Assembly (NCBI GenBank): GCA_033816765.1
Contig: CM066296.1
Span: forward strand, 930,001-994,000
Reading direction: 5' to 3'
Length of the DNA: 64,000 nt
Source of the DNA: Nothopassalora personata
Taxonomy: Eukaryota > Ascomycota > Dothideomycetes > Mycosphaerellales > Mycosphaerellaceae
The stretch's first letter is position 1; every line of letters starts with the position of its first letter. The position numbers and the translations under genes were made by a program. The notes beneath the pieces are model-generated. The model worked only from the letters and a program-made list of their open reading frames with translations, was not told the DNA's origin and did not search any database. Below, piece by piece: positions 56,243 through 64,000 of the stretch.

Positions 56243-57434
56243 TTAGCGCAAAAGTTCGCCGCCGAGTTCCATGCCCAAGCCGTTGCGAGGTGTGCTGCGG
56301 TTCATCGTGGGGCTGGTGGACGAAGGTGGCATGAGGTTGTTGAAGTCCAGCTTGCGGCGTGCTGAAGCGCCCGGTGTTCGCCCTGCTACCGGTGTTTGGC
56401 TCCATGGTCCTTGTGCTGGACTTGGTGTGATGTTGACGAAGTCGGAGAAGCAGAAGTTTGTGCCTGGGGTGTTTGGTCCAAAGCCGAGGAAGCCATTGCC
56501 GGTCGTTCCAGGTGTCATGTGTGAGGACGGTAGAGGTGTGGACTTCATAGGTGGGGTAGTAGGAGGCTGGACAATGGTCTTGGCACGGGATGCACCATTT
56601 GCGGGTGACGGCGAGGTAGCAAGATACATGAGAAGATCTGCCCCATCATCACCCGTCTTCGGAGTCCGCGACCAGGAGACCTGGTTAATCTTCCTCATTC
56701 GACGATCAGGTGGTGGTGTCTGTGGAGGAGATGAGGTTATCCGAGTCGACGTGTTGATGCTGAAGCTGTGCACGGGTAGATCTGCATCGTCTTCTTCGCT
56801 GAAGTCCGGCGACGGCGGGTCGTCCGCAATGGTGGAGCCTTCCGAGATGAACGATAGCTGCGAGGTCTGATTCGAAGCAAAGCGAGCGTGCTTGGTGTGC
56901 TTGATAGGCGAGGACTGTGCGAGGCTCTGCTCTTTCTTCCATGTGTTCTGGCGAGCTGCCGCTCCTCTTGTCCTCCTACCAGTTGCAGCACCATATGACG
57001 CAAACTTTAATGCGTCTGCAGGCTTTCTCCTCTTGTTTCTGGTGTTGCCAACAGATCGTGGTAAGTCGTCGGAAAACATGGGCTCGGTGATAGGCGAAGA
57101 GGCCAGACCGTTGCTGGAATGTAACCGGCTGGAGACAGTAGAGGCAGTATCGGAGATGGTGTCATTGTTGCTCGACGCCGGTCTCTTTCTCCTCAGACGC
57201 TCCTCGACCTGAGGCTCGATAGCGTCTAAGCTCAGATTCTCCCATCCATTCTGTATCTTGACGTTGGCGAGTGCGAGTCGGTCTTGGAGGGCTCGGGTCA
57301 TCTGTAGCAGTGTATAAGCGAGGCCGGTCATGGTGAAGCAGTAGCCTGTCAATGCTCACCTTGGAGACTTGGACTCTCCTCATAACCCGGTTCGCTACAT
57401 CTTCTGGGTTCTCTATCCTCGTTGTTGCTGCCAT
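56243..57434 (-). CDS. Whi5/Nrm1-type G1/S transcriptional repressor
   Basis: Exon 1 57360-57434 (25 codons, MAATTRIENPEDVANRVM...) and exon 2 56243-57301 give 377 residues after removal of a 58-nt intron (GTGAGC...CAG, phase 0). The N-terminal helical block continues as MTRALQDRLALANVKIQNGW. A long disordered Ser/Thr/Pro part holds many SP and TP sites (for example SSPPQTPPPDRR), as expected for a CDK target. The key motif is GADLLMYLATSPSPA, the Whi5-like repressor motif shared by Whi5, Nrm1 and Srl3 in fungi. Near the C-terminus TPGTNFCFSDFVNITPSPAQ probably binds the SBF/MBF factor. It would restrain the G1/S gene programme until phosphorylated. Confidence 0.85.
57302..57359 (-). other. 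Intron of the Whi5-like gene
   Basis: 58 nt, GTGAGC donor and CTACAG acceptor. No perfect CTAAC; a TTGAC or ATGAC may serve as branch site. The next codon is ATG, so an unspliced model would start wrongly at or upstream of exon 2. Confidence 0.75.
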
Positions 57435-59261
57435 GGTGAGCTGATCGCAGAGGGGCAGCGGAGCGCAAGCCGCAAGTTGCTCCTCAGCTGAAACTCGGAG
57501 TGTCTGAAGGAGGGGCAGGGAGCAATGCTGATGCCGGAAGAGAGCGCTACGGCCAGTGTGATCTTGAGACCACGACGACCAGCATGTGTTGTTCAGCACA
57601 GGGGAGGAGGGTTGGATTTCGGCGGCTAGGAAGTCAGAGTCGTTGCACAGGAACAAGACCTGTGCATTCCTCCACGAGGTTAGCGTCGACCTCAGATCGG
57701 CGATTGGATGCCGAGCAGATGAAGTGGCAGATATAACCCGCGGCTGTTATGTCCGAGCGACGCTGATGAGTGAAGAAGTGTACATTCGAAGAGAAATATG
57801 AAGGCAGCAAGGCCACAAAGTACTGCAACCACTTTCGGCTTCCAATAATGATGGCTTCCAGCTATCTCACGCTGTAACATCAATCAAGTTGCTCGTCTTG
57901 TTAGCTCAGCTATCGTACCTTCCTCTCCTCCTTCGTGACATGCCTCTCAATGCCCTTCTTGCTGAAATCCTGAAGTTCTCCCTAGCACGAACTAGTAGCG
58001 TATGAGCGCGACTCGTTGCAGCATGAACATCGTGACCATAATGGCACACTCGGGCGAGATGGTCACTTTGGCTTGAATGGTAAACTTCAAAGCGGCGGAT
58101 ACGCTACTACATAGCAGACGTATACTTACATTCATACCTGGAGAAGACGCCACGGTATCTCTTCCTTCTATCAACGGCGGCTGGTAAGCAAATCTATTCC
58201 GCGCCGCTTGCTTCGTCCTCGAAGGAGTTGTATTAAGTATGTCGCCCTTTCACGAATGCTGCATCATGCTTCCTCTGTTAGGGTACCCGCTTCAACTGGG
58301 TGGTAGGTCTTCCATCCAGCTTTGCTTCCATTCTGCTTTGGTGTGTGCGTGTGAGCGGACCATTGGGTGAGAGGCTGCTGAGCATCAATGGACACACGCA
58401 TGCAGGCTTCGCATACGACACACCTTACAGTGTGAGCATCATCTTCTGCGGTATCAGCGCGGCATTCGGTGGAGCAGCATGCCTTGGTTGACCGCTCAAA
58501 CTTATTTGAGTTGTGTCATGGTGACCAGCAGTGAGTGGATAGATGCGACAGGAAATACGTATATGCTGAGCGACAGCTGTAACTACTGTTTTGGCGAAGC
58601 AGTCAAGCCAACGTTCCACAGCACATGTAGATTTGCCGTCACTGGCCACATGTCTCCTGATAGAGCAAGCAGGCTGCAGGCAGAGGGCGAGTCCCGCGTC
58701 TCGGGATGCCGAAACCGTCGGCACATACCGGGACTGCTCGCAAGAGTGCATACTGTACTCGAACGGCAAAAAGCGAGACACTTGCAGTCCAGAGCTCGAG
58801 GGGACTGCTGAAAAGGCCGCGGACTATGTGGAGTCACCATACTCGGGACTTTCTCCTAGCGCTCTCACATCCCTGGGGATCATGCCGTGGCAGGGAACAG
58901 GTAAGAATGACGATCGAGCAGTCAGCACAAATCGATTTTGATATCGTCATATGTTCATCTTCCTGAACACCAAGGATCTCAGCAAGCGCAAAGAATCGAC
59001 GTATGCATCTATATGCAGCACACGTTACCACCTCCCATTGGCACGACGCGGGCTCTCCTCCTCGGCATAAAAGACCCTTCATGAGCAGAGACACACCAAC
59101 GTCTGACTTCCTCAACGATGATTCTTCCTCGAGGCAGTAGCAGCAATAGCATTGCTTGCCCAAGACGGTTCAAGCACCTCGTTCCACAGCAACAACAACA
59201 ACAAGACCCCCACCCCACCGCGTTGGGGACCACCACTCAAGGTCATACATAGCACTCAAGC
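57435..59261. promoter_or_regulatory. Long divergent intergenic region
   Basis: 1.8 kb between the starts of the Whi5-like gene (-) and the small gene at 59262 (+). Many short overlapping ORFs; none is convincing. A CAACAACAACAAC run and C-rich stretch lie just upstream of 59262 (59188-59220). It may hold long regulatory regions or 5' UTR introns, as is common for cell-cycle genes. Confidence 0.45.
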
Positions 59262-59793
59262 ATGGGATCGTCGCTAGCCTACGACCACCACACCACAAAC
59301 CCCGGCGCCACATCCTGCTTCGAAGCCCTCGAGCAGCAACTCCAAAACCTTCACTTCGAAGTCCCGAAGGACGAGATCCGCCACGCCCAATTCCGAACAC
59401 GTCCCTCATCAATAGACCAGCTCGAAACCTTCCGCATCGGCCTGTACTTAAGTCTCATACCTCGCGACCTCGTGCCCAAGCATCTGCTCACTGTTGATCC
59501 GAGGACTGGGAACTGGAGTCTCAACGAAGCGACAGACCGGACGGTCCAATTCCTTGATCGCCTCGAGACACTGTGGCAAGTGGCCGACTTCGATGAGGAT
59601 TTGGTCTCGGAGTGTATTGTGAGAGCCGTCAGCGGAAGGCAGAGTAGTTGGGGTGGCGAGTATGAATTGACGATCAGGGACTTGGAGTGTGCGAGGAGGA
59701 TGGTGGAAAGGGATGTGTAAGTCTCCGCGATGGCTGGCTGATTCTTCCCCATATCTCGTCCTAACACAATCGTATAGAACTTGCGCATCGTAG
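59262..59793 (+). CDS. Small hypothetical protein
   Basis: Starts at ATG 59262 (CAAGCATGG context). Read without splicing it has 152 residues and ends at TAA 59720, but a good intron (GTAAGT at 59717, CTAAC at 59761, TATAG ending 59777; 61 nt) removes that stop and yields 156 residues ending VTCAS at 59793. The protein is soluble, with a predicted helical N-terminus (SCFEALEQQLQNLHFEV) and an acidic C-terminal half (LDRLETLWQVADFDEDLVSE). No signal peptide or membrane segment. I do not recognise the family. Confidence 0.6.
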
Positions 59794-59989
59794 CGAGCGA
59801 CCCCAGCTGATGTGTAGTAATGCAATGCCGCGGATTCGATGCCGTCAATTAGAGTCTGATAATGACTGCGAGGCATTGGAAATATCGTGGGATCTGGACC
59901 AACGCATTTCATGCATGGTCATATCAGAAGTGAGTCCTCCGTCAACGTTGCCCCTCACTGTACAGTATCTACAACAAATAGGGGTATCA

Positions 59990-60030
59990 CATCGTCATCG
60001 TCATCCTCGTCGTCGTCGTCATCATCATCA
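59990..60030. repeat. CGT/CAT trinucleotide microsatellite
   Basis: Alternating CATCGT, CGT and CAT triplets over 41 bp, between the small gene and the ORF at 60042. Confidence 0.9.
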
Positions 60031-60041
60031 CTAGTGGTCTG

Positions 60042-60686
60042 CTATACCACCAGAGTCGCTGGAACGTCCAAATAAGCAGCGGCAAATGCAAAACAAAAGA
60101 GATCCTTATCCTCATGCTCTTCCGCCCCCACTCCTCCTAAATGCGCTCTCGAATGCGGTTGTCTAGGTCTCCCAGCTCGCCACCTGTCGAACTCCGGCAC
60201 AGTATTCGTGGACGCCAATAGCGCGGCCGCTGTCGATGATCGTACTGCTTCTCTCGGCGTCTCCGCCAGCGGTCTCGCTTTAAGATCATTAGGATTCTCA
60301 TTCTGAGAAATACGGCGTCGTTCGCGTGAGTGTTTGGCAACACGACGGCTTTTCTCTCCTGCATCCCCGCGTACAGGTGCACCGTAGCTGTTTGTTGCGT
60401 CCGTTGGCAGATTTGGATCAAGTTCTGCTAGATGTGCCAGTGCACTTGGCCTGGAGCGATTCGCGCTTCTTGAATTGGGTCCGTCGGGGCGGGCGCTGTT
60501 GTGGTTGATAACACTAGTGATGACGGCTGCACTTGGTCGTGCCCGCAAGGCATGAGAATAAAGGACTCCTGGCTCTACTGGTCTGAGTTCAGTGGGCAAA
60601 TTTCCAACTTGAGGATCTCTGTAGACAGCCACAGAAAACCGACCGCGGAAGATGTGATGTTGTGATTCTCTGGTAAAGGTGATCAT
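60042..60686 (-). CDS. Hypothetical Arg/Ser-rich protein (doubtful)
   Basis: A 214-codon open frame from ATG 60686 (MITFTRESQHHIFRGRFS). The first two thirds have ordinary fungal composition (DPQVGNLPTELRPVEPGVLY, HLAELDPNLPTDATNSYG), then a basic patch (EKSRRVAKHSRERRRISQ). Other frames are open across part of it. No domain is recognised; an intron or a shorter protein is possible. Confidence 0.4.
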   Translation of the reverse strand: MITFTRESQHHIFRGRFSVAVYRDPQVGNLPTELRPVEPGVLYSHALRARPSAAVITSVINHNSARPDGPNSRSANRSRPSALAHLAELDPNLPTDATNSYGAPVRGDAGEKSRRVAKHSRERRRISQNENPNDLKARPLAETPREAVRSSTAAALLASTNTVPEFDRWRAGRPRQPHSRAHLGGVGAEEHEDKDLFCFAFAAAYLDVPATLVV

Positions 60687-61401
60687 ACAGGCATTGCCAG
60701 AGCACCGAGCGCTGGTTTAGGCGATAGTTATGACCTGTCCCGGTCCAGGGTCATTGCACTGCGACTCAGGTATAGCGTCTGGGGGACCTTGCTGTCTTGG
60801 CCAGCCAGGTAACCATCAATATAAGTCCTTATCGCATCGTCGTCCATGCTCCGAGTGGCATCAATGAGATTTGATGGGGCGCTCTTGACCTGATGTATAT
60901 CGGAGTGCTGCTTCAAGGGAACGGCGATCACTCTGTCTCGGGCTGAGGTGTGCAGAGCTTCAAGCCGTGGCGTTGGCGCTCACAGCTGATCACGATCTCG
61001 GTCCGCGACACGACAACACGTGCAGTCGTGTGTCCAATCTTGCAGCTTCGTGGTCTGTGTCCGAGCGGTTGTAGGTGTGGTGTCAATGATGTCTGAACAC
61101 CCGGCTCGAAAGCAATATGATATACCCAGGCTGAGGACGATAAGCTCTCTCGCGTGAATCTCCGTCGTCTTGACCATCGACATACCCTTCAGTATATAAG
61201 CGCAAAGGCGGCAATGGCTCTTGACACTGACCCTTGAACGTTAGCACAGTCGCAAAACGACCCTCGTGGGAAAACTTGACATTCGAACGCTATGCGATAT
61301 CTTCCTTGCTGTTGTGATCATTCGTCACAAGATCCCCCACCTTCAGCGCCAGAACGCCATACGCCTCGCCATAAATTCGAACCCTCCCAAAATCAGATCC
61401 C
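60687..61401. other. Intergenic with a broken minus-strand frame
   Basis: A minus frame opens at 61183 (MSMVKTTEIHARELIV), meets TGA at 60980, and continues in the same frame to TAA at 60728 (DDDAIRTYIDGYLAGQDSK). No convincing intron removes the TGA. This may be a decayed small gene, or the 3' UTR of Pom152 plus chance. Confidence 0.3.
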
Positions 61402-64000
61402 TTAATACTGCAACCTCTTCCTCTTATCACTCTCCACTTTGATCCCCGGCTTCGAGTACGCACAGAAGGCGTCCTTAATGGCGACGACTTCGTACGTTCC
61501 CTCCTCACTCGCAAAGATCCTCATGGACCTCTCGTCACTAACCTCACTCCTCATATCGAGAATTGTCCCCTTCTTCTTGGCGCCCTTCTCTGTGTTCGAG
61601 CTCCTGATGTACGTAAACTCGAAAGGCGGCACACCACCGAACTCGAACAGGATCTCTGCTTCACCACCTTCGTGTATGTCGACGTAGCTATCTCGGCCAT
61701 TCGACACACGGACAGAAGGCATGCCGTGAATGTGCTTGGTGAGGTTGGTGCTGGCGCGACAAGACGAAGCTGAGTCTTGAAGGCCAATGATGACGAAGGT
61801 GCCCGGTTTCTCGGCGAGGCGGCGGAAAGTGTTGCCAGAGGAGACGGAGGCTTTGCGTTGTTGGCCTTCGAAAGTGTAGAAGACTTGGAAAGGTGCCACG
61901 CCGGAGAGGCCAAAGTTGATGCGATCGCCCACACAGTAGTCGGTCTGGATCTCGAGTGGTGTGATGGTCGGTGCATCATGGACGGAGATTTGGACTCGTG
62001 GTGTGGAGCTGTCGAGGCCCCGTGCGCAGCCACGCGCATCACTTACACGCCGTAACGAGACGGCAGACTTGCCCAGATGCAAGCGGGAATGTGGGATACG
62101 GATATTGTGCGCGGTGCTGTGGATGTTGTTGTAGTGTACAAGCTCAGGCTTGATCGAGCCGTGGTGCTTGATCTCGACTTCGAGTTCGAAAGGCGGCTGG
62201 CCATGAAGTGTGACAGGGATGACTTCTTCACCTTCAGACTCCACCGAGCAGAAGCTGTAGGTCTTGCCGGGTGTTGTGAAAGCTGCCGATGGTCGAGAAT
62301 GCACTTTCTGCTGGATCGTAAGTGGCGAAAAGTGCTTGGCGCTAGGGTCGTAGTTGAAGTCCTTCAATGTCGAGAACTTGTAGTCGTACGTCCCGGCTTG
62401 TTGAGTGTCCATACGGAGGGAGGCTACGTTCAACGCGGCGCGGAGAGTCTTGGACCTGTCCGCAGCCGTACCCTTCTCAGGCTTTACGTGCTGCACATAG
62501 GTGGCCTCAAAGGGAGGCGCACCCTTGAACAAGACTTCTACGGCATCATCGTCGCCCTCGCAGACGTCTGCTTTGATGCAAGTGTTGCCTTTACGTTCAG
62601 CGCAGCCAGCCGGTGCCAAACGCAACTCTGGTCGGGCGATCCAGTTGACCTGAAACTCTTTCGCTTCTGCGTCCACCACACCGGGGCAAAAGTTGTCAGA
62701 GACCTCCATAAGCTCGTACATACCGGCCTGATCAACTGCGAGGCGGTCATTTGGAGACGATGCCTGCATGGTCTGCAGATGGCCATTCTTGTCCATGAAT
62801 TTGACGGTCCATGGTGCCTCACCAGCCAGACGTAGCGGCAGTGCTATCTGCTTGCCCTCCAAAGTGTCGACGGTGCGCCTGCCTTCGATCTGTCCGAACG
62901 CGACCTTGGGCTTCTGATGTCGCACAGCGACTTTGACTTCCTCCCTAAGGAACTCCTTGCAGCCAACATTGTCAGTAATGCTGACCAAGGCCAGAGTGTA
63001 GTCTCCGCCATCATGAAGCGGGTCGGTCGCGATTGTGACAGTGGGCTCAGACAGGCCGTCTAGTATCTTCTTAATGCGTTTGCCATTGTGCACCAGTTCG
63101 TACTCGAGCTTGAACGGTGCATCGCCAACAAGGGCGACTTCCAATAACGCTCGCTGGTCGATACACAAGGTTTGTTTGCCTTGTCTAACGAATGAAGCAG
63201 ACGCCGAGGGCTTGATTGCCTGTTCGAGCTTCTGGCCCGATACGGGCTGGTCTGTATATACAGCATCGCTAAGACTGTAGAACTCGTATTTGTAGTCGCC
63301 CGCTTGTTTGGGTGTGAGCTCAAGTTGCCCTCGCAATCCGTTGACCCGTTCAACCCAGGTGCTGTGGTGCCTTTCTCCAAGACGAGTCATACGGATGTGG
63401 ACATCGAAAGGTGGCGTACCAGCAAGGTCAAGATCCGCCCGGAGACCAATCGAGCTTCCTGCGCATTTGTCGAAGATTGGCTCGCTGGTCACGACCAGTG
63501 CTGGTTGCGGTGGGTTCTCCAGTAGACACGATGCAGGCTCCCGGACATCGCCAGAACAGTGCTCCGTCGAGATGCTGGTCAGAGTATAAAGGCCTGGACG
63601 CTGGATTTGTGGCTTTTGGTCGCTTGTATGAGGTCCGAAAGTCTCGATCTTCTGAACATCTCCATGCTCGCCAGTAGCAGATAGACTCTCCTCGGGCGTG
63701 AATTTGTACTCGAGGTGATATGTGGCATTCTGGATCTCACCCTTCCCGGTGCTGCCGTAGACGAGAGGTAGAGTTGCAGGTTGTCCCTGTGCCACCTTGA
63801 GAGGTCGTTGCGGCGTGCATCCGTTGAGGACGACACTAGGCCGTTCGTGCACAATGAAGGTCTGGCGAGTGTTGGAAGACTTCGGCACATGGCGGCCGTG
63901 CTCATCCTTGTCACGTCCAGAGTAAGCGACTTTGTTGCCAAAGCCATCGACTATTTCTTCGACGGCATATGACCAGGTTCCGGCCACAGCTAAATTCTCA
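61402..64000 (-). CDS. POM152: Nucleoporin Pom152, C-terminal part
   Basis: The frame is open from the right edge to TAA at 61402 and shows 865 residues with no intron. The GTG at 63987 is inside the gene (ENLAVAGTWSYAVEEIVD), so the start lies beyond the window. Repeated Ig-like/cadherin-like units are visible, each with motifs such as GQPPFELEVE, GAPPFEATYV and GVAPFQVFYT followed by AGTYDYKF- or PGTFVIIG-type strands. This is the lumenal repeat region of Pom152, the transmembrane ring protein of the nuclear pore; yeast Pom152 is 1,337 residues, so about two thirds is present and the N-terminal membrane segments are missing. It ends KRKRLQY. Conserved Cys (DNFCPGV, EHCSGDV, SSCRAS) fit inter-strand pairs. 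No anomaly is seen. Confidence 0.93.
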   Translation of the reverse strand, partial: ENLAVAGTWSYAVEEIVDGFGNKVAYSGRDKDEHGRHVPKSSNTRQTFIVHERPSVVLNGCTPQRPLKVAQGQPATLPLVYGSTGKGEIQNATYHLEYKFTPEESLSATGEHGDVQKIETFGPHTSDQKPQIQRPGLYTLTSISTEHCSGDVREPASCLLENPPQPALVVTSEPIFDKCAGSSIGLRADLDLAGTPPFDVHIRMTRLGERHHSTWVERVNGLRGQLELTPKQAGDYKYEFYSLSDAVYTDQPVSGQKLEQAIKPSASASFVRQGKQTLCIDQRALLEVALVGDAPFKLEYELVHNGKRIKKILDGLSEPTVTIATDPLHDGGDYTLALVSITDNVGCKEFLREEVKVAVRHQKPKVAFGQIEGRRTVDTLEGKQIALPLRLAGEAPWTVKFMDKNGHLQTMQASSPNDRLAVDQAGMYELMEVSDNFCPGVVDAEAKEFQVNWIARPELRLAPAGCAERKGNTCIKADVCEGDDDAVEVLFKGAPPFEATYVQHVKPEKGTAADRSKTLRAALNVASLRMDTQQAGTYDYKFSTLKDFNYDPSAKHFSPLTIQQKVHSRPSAAFTTPGKTYSFCSVESEGEEVIPVTLHGQPPFELEVEIKHHGSIKPELVHYNNIHSTAHNIRIPHSRLHLGKSAVSLRRVSDARGCARGLDSSTPRVQISVHDAPTITPLEIQTDYCVGDRINFGLSGVAPFQVFYTFEGQQRKASVSSGNTFRRLAEKPGTFVIIGLQDSASSCRASTNLTKHIHGMPSVRVSNGRDSYVDIHEGGEAEILFEFGGVPPFEFTYIRSSNTEKGAKKKGTILDMRSEVSDERSMRIFASEEGTYEVVAIKDAFCAYSKPGIKVESDKRKRLQY

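Noticed and set aside
58300..58966. Several 60-118 codon ORFs between 58.3 and 59.0 kb
   Set aside because: They overlap on both strands in different frames, some start at non-ATG codons, and none has domain or splice support.
61402..63987. Pom152 start at 63987
   Set aside because: The codon is GTG and the frame remains open to the window edge; Pom152 is much longer than 861 residues.

Overview
The window is a piece of a filamentous ascomycete chromosome (Pezizomycotina, most likely a Dothideomycete; species not determinable by eye). Evidence: introns of 55-61 nt with GTATGT/GTAAG donors, CTAAC branch sites and CAG/TAG acceptors; Pom152, Whi5-type, RNase T2 and GPI wall-protein genes; and a large block carrying the scar of repeat-induced point mutation (RIP). 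It has two compartments with a sharp border near 48.67 kb.

Compartment 1 (1 to about 48,665) has no intact gene. CA/TG dinucleotides are nearly gone and TA is in great excess while CG remains, so reading frames are cut almost only by TAA/TAG (old CAA, CAG, TGG). It is a stack of nested LTR retrotransposons that can be untangled from LTR pairs of equal length and 5-bp target duplications. A chromovirus called E5 here (4245-39551) has E2 (6798-35090) inserted in its protease codons; E2 has E3 (10280-31292) in its reverse transcriptase; E3 carries the gag-only element E4 (28821-31275) in one LTR and a large gypsy element F (11181-23128) in its 3' region. A separate chromovirus, E1 (40838-47907), sits inside a Copia gag gene (E8). 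Truncated pieces of F (1-2080) and of an E3-like element E7 (3153-4244) lie at the left.

The most interesting content is inside these elements. E1, E2, E4 and E5 each carry, between pol (or gag) and the 3' LTR, a reading frame on the opposite strand that encodes a Cys cluster followed by a charged coiled coil. It persists even in E4, which has no pol. E3 has a different antisense frame with Cys residues. E1 and E5 also share a 74-nt tRNA-like sequence with Pol III-type A and B boxes. Element F repeats a 26-bp palindrome in its LTRs and at its internal ORF junctions.

Compartment 2 (48,666-64,000) is ordinary gene space with balanced codon use: a GPI-anchored Ser/Thr-rich wall protein (+), a secreted RNase T2 (-), divergent from a mitochondrial enoyl-CoA/methylglutaconyl-CoA hydratase (+) with a hidden in-frame intron, a host gene derived from a Copia protease-like domain that lost its catalytic Asp (-), a Whi5/Nrm1-type G1/S repressor (-), a small unknown gene (+), a doubtful Arg/Ser-rich ORF (-), and the C-terminal two thirds of nucleoporin Pom152 (-), which runs off the right edge. 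These genes are not an operon; they are independent housekeeping or surface genes.
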